Of a stretch of 64,000 bases of DNA, positions 51,763-63,914 are shown piece by piece. The stretch lies in assembly GCA_951812925.1 (NCBI GenBank), contig OX638371.1, positions 310,001-374,000 of the forward strand. Direction: 5' to 3'. The stretch is from Calliopum simillimum (Eukaryota; Arthropoda; Insecta; Diptera; Lauxaniidae). Under the pieces are notes generated by a model that had not been told where the DNA came from, did not search any database, and was given only the letters and a program-made list of their open reading frames with translations. Made by a program: the position numbers and the translations under genes. Positions within the stretch are counted from its first letter, which is position 1. Every line of letters starts with the position of its first letter.

Positions 51763-54082
51763 TTACATATCATAGATACATGAAATAGACAATTCACTTG
51801 CAAATATTTATTGACTTCGATATTCAAGTAATAATGCAATTTTCTAAGACAGATTAGATGCATATGTAATCACGCAGGCGTCATGGGAACGATTTGATTA
51901 AATCAAAGCTTATAGTAGGCGCTAAACACTTATGAGCACAGTGAGAATGTACCCTTTTGCGTAATGTATAGTTCTCACTTTCATAGCTGTGCTCAAAGTG
52001 ATTGGAAACCAGTGTTAAGGACCTGGCACTTTCAAAAGTATCAGCTTTTCTCAAATATCTATTCAAATTCGTTTGATTTAAGTAATTCCAAAACTCGTTT
52101 AGTCGACAAAAACACTTGTATGCTTCAAGATTATAAATTCAATAACTAAACTTTGTTATCTTCACATTACGAAATATGTTTGCTTAACATTATGCACCTA
52201 AGTATGTATAATAAATAGAATGTTGATTACATTAACTTTTCTTTGAGATCTCTTCACTTAAATTTTAAAAACAAAAATGTTCATAAATCACTTTTGTTGA
52301 CTAATTATATGGCTTTTGTAAAGAACATACATTTGTAAAAACAGTAGTGTAGGGTTGAATAATGTCTAAAAATTAAACAAAACTTTTAAATTACAAAATA
52401 AATAAATATATGTAAGTAAAAATTCTTGCTATTCAGCCTTTGTAAAAATTACATTAATTCCTTTCTTAACGTATAGGACACTGCATGATACATAGTTCAC
52501 CTTCTTTAAAAATTCGTGATTTGTAAATGTATCTTGCAATTCTAATTTAGTTACTAAATTAGCACACACATACACACACACACCCAATATTAATCTAAAA
52601 ATAAAACAAAAATAGCGATATACATTCATTAATATTAAATACAACATAAAAAATTAAATTAATATAAAGATTTCTAGATTAATTGATAAATTGTAACTGA
52701 TGTTGAAATGATGACAAATGTACGCAAAAAGCTTAAATTTAATTAAAAAATTGTATTATCACTTATTAGGCACGCATTAAAATTTCTGTATACGCTGTAT
52801 ACAGGTATGTAAAATATTACTATTTGTTAAATTCATAAAAATAAAACCAAAGCAGCATTTCTAGTAAAAAAAAATTATTGTCGTCTCCAAGTCAAACAAG
52901 TTTATTTGAATACCCTACATCAGGAGCGCCCAAACAGTCGATCGCATTTGAACGATCGATCTCTTGATGCTTTTCGGGCAATCGGTGTCTGTTTTAACTT
53001 TTTCAGCGGTAAATTTTTTCAGCGAACCAAATTGAACTTTCATGAAAAAAATTTAGAGAGATCAGCGTTTTAAGATATTTGTGGTTATATACTTAAAAAA
53101 TGGATTTTTCGTCTGCTTTTGGAGCTATGCATTAAACTATTTTCTGCTCTTTTAAACTATTACATCATTTATTCCGGTTTTCCAAAAATACAAGTAATCG
53201 AGTGATCATCTACGAATTATTCTTGTATTTTAATAAGATATCTTGAAATTCAAACTCATGAGGTCTTTGGACTATAACGGAACACGTTTGGACTAAAATA
53301 TTAAAAAATACAACAGTGTTATACCACGTCATAGCTCGGTAGATATTTATCATGCACTAGTCAAAAAATGGGCCTAAAAAACTAGTGCAGCGCTTTTTCG
53401 ACATCCAGTTGCAAACTCCGATATCGCGATGTAAAATAAACAATGAGAAATAGTAAAATCTCGCAGTTTTTGAAATTGAGATTCAATCCTTAGTTGAGCG
53501 TTCTTTACTTATTTTTAAATAAATGAATTTACTTCGCATCCAGTACACCTTCAAACGTTTAAAAAAATATCAAGTTTTATATAAAAATGTTATTATAATA
53601 AGTTTAACAAAAATATATGTATAAATAAAGTGAATTAATTCTGCTTAAGTTAAACAGAATATTTATTTTATGTACAAAAAATTTTAAATTTTGCTTACTT
53701 AGTGTAAATAGAGTATGTATGTACATTAAAAACCCAAAACTATCCCACTTCATTTAACATGATGAGACAAGATAAACACTACTGATTTCACACTATGCGC
53801 TGAAAGTTTTACGTGATAACAGCGAAAAAAAAGATCTTGTTAAAATCAGGTATTGATACAATCAATCTGTTTGGTAAATTTTAAACCGATAAAATGCCAC
53901 AGTCAGTTTAATATTACATGATTTTTTTCTAAGTGCTTAGATGTTGGCTATGAATCGATAGGAACGTGTATCAACAACAGTCTTAATTAAAGCAGCCAAC
54001 CAGTTTTTGAATACCATTTTGTTAATAAACATCAGTATGAAAAATTCCATTGCAGTATTCGTACGACAAATATTGTGAAACT
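51763..54082. other. Intergenic region upstream of TTC36
   Basis: No gene recognised. A splice-acceptor-like TTCCATTGCAG at 54039-54049 precedes the TTC36 start, so a non-coding leader exon may lie in this interval. Confidence 0.35.
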
Positions 54083-54769
54083 ATGTCGCGAATCTTAAAA
54101 CGCGATATTTTAAGTAAAAATGACCGGGAAATTCTGGAGTCAATCTTCAATCCTTTGGAATTAAACTCAAGTGTTGAGAAAGCAATTGCCATCGATGCAG
54201 AAACAGAATGCATAGATAACGAGGTAGAAAATGAGTTTATAAACAAGTCAAAAGCCATGGAGGCAATCGCAGTACAGCAAGCAGAAAACGGTGACTTTGA
54301 TGGTGCCCTTGAAACTTTTGTCAAAGCACTTGCTATTACCCCACAGCGTGGCTCGCTTTATAATAACAAAGCTCAAGTCCTGAGATTAGTTGAAAAAGAT
54401 GATGGTATATAAGAATCGTTCTAGGAAATAATTATTTATTTATGGTAATTTACTGTTACAGAAGCCCTTCAAGATCTAAACAAAGCCATTGAATTATCAT
54501 CTGGGCAGTTGAGGACAAGATGTCACGCTTTCTGCCAAAGGGGGGTTTTGCAAAGAAAACGGAACAACTTAGAGGCTGCTCGTAAAGATTTCAATGAAGC
54601 TGCAGCACTTGGTAGCAAATTTGCAAAGTCGCAGGTTTGTCAAATGTGTTTACAACATTATTTCAAATGCAAAACTAATTTTTATATGTTTTCTTAGTTG
54701 GTCGAAATTAATCCTTTTGCAGCCCTTTGCAATCAAATGCTACGTCAAGCGTTCGATAAATTGCAGTAG
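54083..54769 (+). CDS. TTC36: Tetratricopeptide repeat protein 36 homologue
   Basis: Three coding exons (54083-54404, 54462-54634, 54698-54769) with introns of 57 and 63 bp join in phase to 188 residues, matching the usual length of TTC36. The start is the ATG in CTATGTCGCG at 54083; an upstream frame extends only through an acceptor-like site. LSKNDREILESIFNPLE is the conserved N-terminal block. Three TPR units follow (about 55-88, 89-122, 127-160), then the family-typical NPFAALCNQML near the C-terminus. In vertebrates TTC36 (HBP21) binds Hsp70 and is linked to tyrosine metabolism in liver; the fly role is not known to me. Same strand as dysc, 5.9 kb downstream, so presumably an independent gene. 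Confidence 0.9.
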
Positions 54770-54884
54770 AATATGTAATTTATGTAGCTGTAGTATGTAT
54801 GTGTTTTTTGTTCTTGGCCCCAGAACTTACTAAGTTTTTTATTTTTTATGGGTCCAATTTAAATGTTTATGTATTTCCGTTTGT

Positions 54885-54899
54885 AATAAATTTAATAAA
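54885..54899 (+). terminator. Poly(A) signals of TTC36
   Basis: Two AATAAA hexamers (54885-54890 and 54894-54899) about 120 bases after the stop, followed by an A-run. Confidence 0.55.
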
Positions 54900-55862
54900 A
54901 AAAAAATCATTTCAACACAATTCTTGTCTGGATTAATTCATAACTTAGTGAAAAAAAACAAATAGTTCTCTGTGTATATAAATATCTAAGGCGTACAAAA
55001 GATTTTAATGTATAGCAGTGGTTGAAATAAGAAAAAATCATTAATGCAGATTTTTTTATTTTTTTATTTTAAAGATAATCTTTTAAGAAAATTTTTTCAA
55101 GGGCTTTTTCAAGTGATTTATATTTAATATTAATATTATAAAACATATATCAAAGGCAATTCAATTTAGAAGATCCGATTTAAGCGATTCACACGGCCCG
55201 TTTGAAATCGGTTTTACCTCGATGTCGTCCCACTTTAGGTTTTTTATGCAAAGATATTCACTGGAAAAGATTTTTTTAAATCGGTCAACGAGCTAATCGA
55301 TTTTTAGGGTCGAATTTCTGTTACCAAAAAGTTTTCACACTGTTTCCGTATCAAAAAAAAAAAAGATTTGGCAAAGATAAACTAAGAAACTGAGTCAGTT
55401 TTTTTAAATAAAACCACATGATTTTAAGGCCGGATTCGGATTCAGCATCAAAATTTCCATTGAAAATGGCCTTTCTTGTTTTTGTTGTATTTTTTAAAAA
55501 ATAGCAAAAATTAACTTTTTTAATAGAACAAAATTGTTAAAAATCCCCGATCAGCTAGAATTTTAGAAAATACTATTTTTGAATCTACAAATAAACAGAA
55601 AACTAGCTGTGTATTCAGTTTTTTAGTTAATTTTTGTTAAACCTTTATTATTTTTTTTTTTTTTTTTGATACAGAAACAATGTGAAGACCATTTAGAAAT
55701 TCGACCCTGAAATCAATTAACTGATTGACCGATTTAAAAAAAAAACTTTTTCTGTATATTTGGACCCCAGTAAATAACTTTGCATAAAATAACCTTGGGG
55801 GTCACTCAGTAGTTCGATTCAAAATTAATCTGTTCGGATTCGAACAATTGTTACTCTATATA

Positions 55863-56763
55863 TTGGGTGTACAACTTAAAAACCGGAATTTTTTAGCGAA
55901 ATTTGATGCTTTATTGTGGAAAAATGTTACAATATATTTTATTCAAAGTATTGCCCATTGGAAGCTTCAACATTTCCCCATCTTTCAGGCAATTTATGAA
56001 TTCCATCCCAAAAAAATTGCGCTGGCTTGGCGGCCAAAAATGAATCTATCAAATTTTCGATATCTTGAACTTAAGTGAAGCGTATTCCTGATAGGGCATT
56101 CTGCATCGATCGGAACGAATGGTAGTCTGATGGTGCAAGGTCTGGGCTATAAAGCGGGTGAGGCAAAATTTCCCATCCGCTGTTTTCCGTTGTTTTCCAG
56201 GTTATTTTTGACTGGGGCAGCAATATGTGGCCGAGCGTTATCGTGGTGGAAAATGATTGACTCATGTCTGGTCGCATACGTTGGCCGCTCTGCCTGGATT
56301 TTCTGCTTCAATTGGATCAATTGTTGACGATAGAATCGAGCATTAATGGTTTGGCCACCTGGCAACAGCTCATAATGGATCACACCTAGCTGGTCCTGAC
56401 CAGGACGTTCTTGTCTTCGACATCAAAATAACCACTTTTAAACCACTCACGACAGCTTGATTCAGCTGGAGCATAGTCCCCATAAACTTCTACAAGAATG
56501 CGATGACTTTCGGCAGCTGTTTTCTCTGCAAAAAAATGACCCACTAGGACCCCCCCGCAAATGCTGTCTTTTTCTCCAATTTTCGAAGTTATTCATCGTG
56601 AAAAATAATAATGATGCACACAAGATAAAATTGTTTTGTTGACTGATTTTGACAGCTGTCGAATGTACCTTCAAAATGACATATATATAAAGTTCGAGCC
56701 TTCGCGATATTTGTTTGTACGGACATCCACCGTCAAATTCCGGTTCTTAAGTTGTACACCCAA
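55863..56763 (-). mobile_element. 901-bp mariner element, internally deleted
   Basis: TA (55861-55862 and 56764-56765) flanks inverted ends TTGGGTGTACAACTTAAAAA / TTGGGTGTACAACTTAAGAA. An intact mariner is about 1.3 kb, so about 0.4 kb is lost. Confidence 0.88.
55939..56595 (-). pseudogene. Mariner transposase, deleted and frameshifted
   Basis: Minus strand from the ATG at 56595: MNNFENWRKRQHLR, then (shifted) ESHRILVEVYGDYAP and WFKSGYFDVEDK. A deletion then joins to QLGVIHYELLPGGQTINARF. The catalytic HHDNARPH motif (second Asp) survives, and after a frameshift YSPDLAPSDYH (third Asp), ending WDGIHKLPERW and a stop at 55939. The first catalytic Asp region is in the deleted part, so it is inactive. 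Confidence 0.88.
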
Positions 56764-56993
56764 TATAATTCGTCTTTTGTATATAATTTTTGGCTTTTCG
56801 GTTTTGTTTGTTGATATTTGACAAACAGTATTGCAGCTTTTCAAAAATATTTACGAAAACCAATCCGAACAAACTAGGGAATATGAATTGGATTTGGTAT
56901 TCGAAAAGAAATGTCTTCCGAATCGAACAACAGAGTAACCCTCCTGGAGTGGAAGGACGTCGAGATAAAACCGATTTCAAACGAGCCGTGTTC

Positions 56994-58093
56994 ATAGTAT
57001 TAACTAACAGATATTATTTCGGCAAATTCTAATTCAGAATTAGAAATAAACAGTGAAATTTTCTTCAAATGCATCTTTATCTTCACTATTTTCCATTTCT
57101 CTTCCATTTAAAATTTGATCTCATAACTTCGATTCAAATCCGCCCATAAGTTTTTTCCCTCGTAACCACATAAAGCGTTGGGGACTTGATAGAAAACAAA
57201 AATAATGAAATGCGAAACTTAAAAAGAGTTCCCGAGCAGTTTTCATGGTTGCTACATTTTAGCCCAGATTTGTGTTGTTAGACAACTAAAACAACGGTTA
57301 CATGCAAAATAAAAAGTATATTTCGTTTCAAAGATTAACGTACAATAAAATTTATGAATTTGGCTGAAAATCATTATTACGATTTGTTACAATATTCTAA
57401 AATCATTACAGCGAATTTAAAGTCATTATTTCAATGCTTGATGTATAGGTATAAGTCACACAATCATAACAGATTTTTAGTCAACGGATTCAATTCAAAC
57501 AATTGTGCAGTTTTAAGAGATATTTCCTAACATGAAATTTTCATTGTTCAGAAAAAAAAAATTTGATTCACTATTAATACACCCAATTTCTAAATAAACC
57601 AAATGAACGAACAACGCGACAATATTTTTATGTCATCCCAACTATGAATCGGACCTCCTCGAGAGCAGGCAACATTTGCAACTTGTGCTTAAATGAAACA
57701 AAAACCGACCACAAGTCATTTATCATGTAAAAAAAAAATTACAAAAGAACGCCTTTGCTTATTCGGCTCCAAATACAGAGCGCCACAGAAAAAGAGGACA
57801 CTAAAAACGCACTACTGAAAGCAGCAGAACAGACAACAAACAAATCTATGTTTATGCAATTGCACTTCTGAAAATATCGCAGCATGCAGGGCATATTAGG
57901 TAGGTTTGATCGTTCTCCCGCAGAACATTGGTTGCGCATCTTTTCTTTGATGATTCTTAATGAATTTAAATAATATCATTATCATCGCTCTTAGAAATCT
58001 ATCATAAGTTAAAAATATTTGCATCTAATTTTGACTTTTTACACCAAATAGGCAACAAATTAAAGTACTTAGCTTAAATTGGTTTAAGAAAAT
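56994..58093. other. Intergenic, no gene recognised
   Basis: A 27-codon plus-strand frame at about 57644 (with ICNLCL) and a minus-strand frame at 57739-57939 overlap no known domain. Confidence 0.35.
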
Positions 58094-58219
58094 ATGGCAA
58101 ATGATCCAGTACTCCTGGGTGGAGCCTTCTTATTGTTTGTATTCGAAGTTTTACTTTTAATAATTTTTTATTTTACATATTGTAGCGTAAAAATTACAAC
58201 AGACATCTACATTTTTTAA
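58094..58219 (+). CDS. Possible 41-residue membrane microprotein
   Basis: ATG at 58094 opens MANDPVLLGGAFLLFVFEVL followed by LLIIFYFTYC, a continuous hydrophobic run long enough to span a membrane, then a short polar tail and TAA. It runs into the family E palindrome at its 3' end. It could be chance in AT-rich DNA, where TTT/TTA codons make hydrophobic runs common. Confidence 0.2.
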   Translation: MANDPVLLGGAFLLFVFEVLLLIIFYFTYCSVKITTDIYIF

Positions 58220-58425
58220 TGTTTTGTGAAGAAAGCATTATAAGTTTTTTGAAATTTGTATGGGATTTTGAAGTATTTTGGATTTTATTTTGCACATACA
58301 ATTACATTGGGACTACATTTCAAAAAACCAATAACACTGGGACGTAGAGACTTTTTTCATCATGGTTTTGTATGCTTAGCTCAAAATATCAAAAACTGTA
58401 GATGTCTAGTTGTAGTTTTAACCCG
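58190..58425. repeat. Palindromic repeat (family E), second copy
   Basis: Shares GTAGATGTCTAGTTGTAGTT (58400-58419) with 31562-31581. The left arm contains AGACATCTACATTTTT. Confidence 0.6.
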
Positions 58426-59407
58426 ACGATATGAAGCAATAACAACAAATGATTTTTAATCTTTTCAAATTTTGAACTTTTATCTTACAAAAATCATTAT
58501 TTAAAGAGCTTGAGTTACCAACTTATATGTTGGATGTATCGATATGTATGCTCAATGTTTTTCAGAGACTACTGTGTTTTTTATTTACAAAGTAAAAGAT
58601 AACTTAAAACTTTAATATCCTCTTCATAGACTGGCAGTATCGTGGAATTAACTTTAATTTATGAAGGTGTTGACATCTTAGACAATACAACAGTGCATTT
58701 ATAGTCTTTTGTTATGGAACTCGTATCTCAAGTGAAATTCGTAACGATTTTTTTCTTTCTTTATTGTATAAATGCAAATAATAGTACCAAAAACGCTCGA
58801 ATAATTATAACAAACAACACGACCGTTGCGCAAATCACGTTATCAGCAACCAAACCTTTTCAATTCATTTTATTGACCCTTGCAAAGTCATGATAGAAGC
58901 AACCAGCACACAGTTGAAATGATTCAATGGTAAGAAAAAAAAAAAAAAATGAAGACCGAAGAAACCCCAAACAATTCTTGGTCATTGCAGAGCAGGTTTT
59001 ATAAAATTCTCCTTTGTGCGTTTCAATACTTGCTATAGGGATTGCAAAGCAAATAGTGAAATTGGCAATTCGCATATACCACCCGCCTTTAAAAAATTTG
59101 TAAAATTATTACTGAAAGAGAGATTAATCTTGGCATTAATTTGTAAGTTTAAATCTCGCGTTCACTTTGGACAGAATATACTTTTGAACTCGGTTGCGGA
59201 AAACTAAGCCCCATGTGGTCTGATAGCAACGCATGATGAAATCTGCATGGAGCAATGTTTGTAGGGCAAGAAGATATACAATATGTGTACAGATGTACAT
59301 GCTAGGGATGTTATTCCGAAATCATGGGATAAATTCTGTTCCGAAAATATCGGGACTGGCAGAGATGAAACAGAGAACTTTCGAGATCTATTGAAAAAAT
59401 AAATTGG
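58426..59407. other. Intergenic, no gene recognised
   Basis: AT-rich, with short frames only. Confidence 0.35.
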
Positions 59408-61045
59408 TAGGGTAGAAAGGGGTTAAACAACCTCTTTTGTGCTTGGCACTCTGTAAAAACTTTGTTTATGATAATAACACTAGTTTACAAATGATTAAAA
59501 ATTGTTTTCCCAGTGAATGCCAATATTCATTTTATATGTAAAATGGGCTGCTTATTCCGAAAATTGCATTATTTTTTTTTTTTTTACTTTGTGTCGTTTT
59601 CAGATATCGGGCATTTCCGGTTTTTGGACCAAAAAAAAAGATAGTTCCATTTAAGTACAAATATCTCAAGAACCAATCCTTGTGTATTATATGTCATATT
59701 GAAGGTAATCAAATTACCTATGAATGATATTCACATCACTTTTTGGCTGGTTTGTTCGTTTCGGAGAACTAAATTGATTTCTGAAAAAAAAATTATTTTT
59801 TCCCGAAAAAATTAAAAAAAAGTCAAAATCAACTGCAGATTTATACAAGAAAAAAAATTTTTTAAAATGATTTTGTTTTTTAATATCATAGTGTATATAT
59901 TTGTAAAGCAAATAAGATAATATTTAAGAAAATCGATGGAAAAATGTAAAAGTTGTATACAATTTATTGATAAATTACTAAAATGCGTTTTTGCCTATTT
60001 TTTCCGTTTTTTGTAATAAACTGTTCGATAATTTGAAACTTTTTGTAAAACACATGAGAAAATCTAAAAAATTCTTAAAGTAGCTGTTAAAAAAAAATAC
60101 CCGTGTCTCGTCGTTTTTCTCCAGCACATCAGATTTTTTTTTAATCGATTTTTGAAGTTTATTAATCCACTGTACATGAAAAAACAAAAATAACGCATTC
60201 TTGTGTTAAATCGATGAATTTAACTATAAGATCCTTACATTTGAGGAGTATCATGTGTTCAGTAAATTGATGCAGGATATTACGAGGAATATTTTTGTAG
60301 AGTATTTAACCCTCTAGGTCATTTTGACCTACATGTGGGGGTCAAAATCACCCACACTTTGTGGGGTAAAATAACCAAACTTCCTTTTTATAATAAAAGT
60401 GACTAATATTGTTATTTTAAGGGTTTTTATTTTATCAGAATTTTACAAAACGTTACAAAAGAACAAAATTATCTTGAAAAAGTTTTTCTTGAGCTTCATT
60501 AATCGCTGGCGTCACTTTCCTCAACGTATACTACTTTTCTAGGACGACCACTTTTGGAGCGACGAGTATTGTTTTTGGCTGCCGTGTCTTGGTTTGTTTG
60601 CTCAGAAAATTTCTTTAGAATCCTTTCCGACCGTACCATGGTCGCCAAAGCCTGTTTCTCCTTCTGGTTATTTAACCCCACGTGCTGTTGTTTATTTTAA
60701 GGCGAATAACTTTTTAACAAATTTAAATTTTGTAGAACCAATAACCGATTTGGATTCGGCATGTAATTTTGCTCTTAAAAAACACTTACCTTTCTTTCTG
60801 CACTTCACTAATTTGTGGAATTTTGAACTTTTGTCCACTGAAAATGTTGCGGCGAGGACGCGTCAAATCTTTCTTTCGTCAGGACTCAGGTTATAACACA
60901 CGTGCGGTAGTGGAACCTTTTGCCAAAGTTGCGTTGTATCGATCACTATCTACTGTACCAACGATCGTTCGATTCGACTTTATTAAAAATATTAGAGGCA
61001 ATTGGTTGTTTAACCCCGTGACGATTTAACCCCGTTCTACCCTAC
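59408..61045 (-). mobile_element. TIR element of about 1.64 kb with other repeats inside
   Basis: TAGGGTAGAAAGGGGTTAAA at the left matches the complement of the right end (TAGGGTAGAACGGGGTTAAA), and both continue to GGTTAAACAACC-type text. It contains a one-arm copy of family H (60019-60309) followed by TTAA and CCCTCTAGGTCATTTTGACC (a piggyBac-like end without a visible partner). The minus strand at 60499-60681 encodes a basic, AT-hook-like tail (RSKSGRPRKVVYVEESDASD), possibly the C-terminus of a transposase. Confidence 0.5.
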
Positions 61046-61299
61046 GATAAAATTTCACTAATTTTTAATATCAAACACTTTTATTAGTCCAGTCAAATTA
61101 GACTCTAAAGAGACTTCTGATCAATAACACTGTAAGACAATTTCAAACTTTTTGTAAGAGAGAAAATCAAACAAATTCTCAAAGTAAACGTTAAAAAAAA
61201 ATATCTCATTCTTAAGTATATGCTAATGCGTATCATTTTCCAAAATTTCATTAAAATCGCTAGAGCCGTTCTGGAGGAAAACATGGCAACAGTTTTTAT

Positions 61300-61420
61300 A
61301 TACACAATTTTAGACCCTATAAAAAGAAAAGATATCTCAAAAACCATACAAGACACAGCGATTCTATTGCCAGATTCGGATTTAGAATTGCCAAATACAT
61401 GTAGAAGACTATTTTGATTC
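61300..61420. repeat. Copy of the shared GAGATATC core
   Basis: AAAGATATCTCAAAAACCAT followed by CAGATTCGGATTTAG is the core phrase found in the foldbacks at 2216, 31598 and 41905. Confidence 0.55.
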
Positions 61421-61659
61421 TTGCTTGTTGTATTTTTTTTTCAATTTTTTTTATGAAAATTTTGTTTAAAAAATTATTTATCCGACCGCGCTCCAAAATG
61501 TTTCTGATTTTAAATAAAAAAAAAAAAAAATTTAAAAAATCATCAAAATCGGAGCTGTTCTTGAAGACTCCCTTATTTTGCCTGTTTTTTGGCTTTGTTG
61601 ACTCCACTAATATATCAAAAACAAAAAAGAAAGTTCATATAAAGCTTTATTTTTAATTT

Positions 61660-63900
61660 ATTTTGGGATCCCGAAAATCCCGGGAACGGCAAGGGCTCCA
61701 CAAATTGTCAAGTCTAATACGTGCCTACGCTGCAGCACACTTACATATTCGATCTATTTGCCCCGCAAAAGAAGTGAAGATAAAACAACCAAGGTAACGC
61801 AACAATTCGCAATAATTTGCATTTCAAAGCGAATTTATTTCAATTTTATTTGATATTAATTGCAAATAGCTTCTGAATTGGTTCTGAGGCTTTCCTTTTG
61901 AATGTGGAAGCTTCCACAAATGGTTACCTTTAAAAAGTGTATCGAACAAGCGGCCAACTGCGAATTGCAGCTGCCTTTTGGATTACGAAAATGTGTGTTT
62001 ACACTTGAAAATATTATCATCTACGATTGGAAAATAAAATGATATTTTAACAATTTTAACAGTTAAGTGTATTGCTTCATTTACTGTCTGCATCTGATAA
62101 TGACTTTAATTTCTTTTACTGGAAAAGTATATTAAAAGATTCGCGGGTTATTGTGCTCTAGAATGTTAACATTTGCAAACTGTCTACAAATATCCAAATT
62201 TCTTTAAGCCCTTTTCGAATTGTTTAAGTCTTAATAAAGTTATTTTTTTCAGTGTAGAATTAAAAGTACGGATGTAAACTTACGCTGAGTTGAAATCATG
62301 TTCGCTTCTGTTGGACAATATGTTAAAGCGCGACTTCATGCCTTTGTATGTAGCTGTGGCGCCTTACATGACTTATTTTACAAAAAAGGAAGTTTATTTT
62401 ACCTCACGCAATGAAAGCTTTTTGTCGTTGAGCTGATTTATATTTCATTATTTTTTTAAAATTTAGTTTAATAAACTACTTATGTACATGCGCCTGTATG
62501 TACATATGTCTTTGTTTTAATTATTGAATATGCCATGTAATCATTAGATTTAACCATTCCTTAATCAAAGTCATATTGCTGAGGTGAAAAGTTTTAAAAT
62601 TTCACCTTTTCTCCATACAATCGCTGATATCGTTAACTCCTCCCATTTGAATGCCAGACCCAATCAAAATGCGGCAACGATTTCATGTGGTGAGTTGTGA
62701 TGGACGGTATTTGTGGCTCGGTTGCTCCCCTCACAGCTTTAACGTATTACCTTGTATTCCGTTGGAACGTGCCAATATATGTATGTATGTATGCAAGTAA
62801 GTACTTACATATGCCATCCAGTGCAACAACTGACAGCTGAGTACCAATGCTTAAATGTTTCGTGTTTGGCCATAAGGGTGCAAATGCGCTTGATGCGTTG
62901 GTATGCGGTTTAATCGGTATTTAACTTTTTTGACTTGTGTGGAAATAAAGTGATCTGCTTGTTTTACCTGCCGGTATAAGAGATCGCGCCAGAATGACAT
63001 ACGGTAAATCCGTTACAAAAATTATTATTATTCACCCTCGAGTTGTTGTTTTTTTATTGCTTCCAAAAGTTAATACCACAGCCTTTGAAGGGCTATGAAG
63101 CATTACATAGGACATAAGGCAAATGCTTGAAAACCTGATGGAATGGCAAACAACTTAAAGGGCAACAAGCCACACGTGCAACCCATGCGAGGCGCGAAGT
63201 GTGCCAGCATTTTAAGATGTTAACTTACATAAATACCAACATATAAACATATATAGGTATGAATGTGTGTGTTTCAAATAAAAAATTGTTTGCGTGTAAG
63301 CCTGCATAATATTTTGGCTCGTGATCAACTACTTTTTATCTGAATTAAATCTTCCTATTGCCATAGTGGAATGTAATTTTTGATTGATTTTTGAGTAATC
63401 TAGGCAATTTATTAGGAGACGACACATTTTGAAGAAGGGTGTTATTAGAATACGGATCTTGCCTTAAGACGTTTTGTAGTCGATATGACTTTTACTTTAC
63501 TAAGGAAAAACTTATTCTTTGAACTAATTCTGTAGCAGGAAGGAAAAACTGCTTAAGGTTTGAGCTCCATATTTAGATCTAAATAACGTCCAAAAACGAA
63601 TGACTGATCTTACCCAGAACTATAAAAAAATTGAGCTCATACCTATTTGGTAGAATAAGAAGTTAAAAAATCTGAGTTTTTCTCAATATATATTTCAGAA
63701 AATTATGCGTGCTTCCGCTTAACTTCTACAGAAGCGCATTTTATGTACTTCCGAAGATGTGTATCCCTGCAATGACATGCTGTGTTAAAAAAAATAGCAG
63801 TAAGAATAGCGTTGCAAGCAGTTTCTTGCTTATAACGGTTTTATAAGTTCTTAAAATGTTTATGCGAATATTTCGGCTTATCTTTCGATAGATTTAGCAT
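61660..63900. other. Unique-looking intergenic DNA, no gene recognised
   Basis: Slightly less AT-rich, with CATACATATG microsatellites (about 62780-62810). No repeat arms and no protein family recognised. It may be regulatory or intronic DNA of a neighbour. Confidence 0.35.
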
Positions 63901-63914
63901 TGATCCTTCTTATA

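Larger units (their letters stand above)
55188..56993. repeat. Foldback family with inserted mariner
   Basis: ACGGCCCGTTTGAAATCGGT at the left pairs with ACCGATTTCAAACGAGCCGT near 56971. A second mirror axis near 55500 pairs 55190-55400 with 55670-55800. Inner text AATGTGAAGACCATTT is shared with 39900-40000. Confidence 0.65.

Noticed and set aside
52916..52990. Possible hAT-like end (CAGGAGCGCCCAAACAG)
   Set aside because: No second end or target duplication was found nearby.
57644..57939. Zinc-finger-like ICNLCL on plus and CPACC on minus strand
   Set aside because: The Cys pairs lie on opposite strands and in separate short frames, so they cannot form one domain.
60594..60896. 100-codon plus-strand frame
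   Set aside because: It lies antisense to the presumed transposon protein and has no recognisable family.
62671..62812. Short plus-strand frame starting MRQRFHVVSCDGRYLWLG
   Set aside because: It runs into a TATG microsatellite, has no homology I recognise, and has no splice partner.
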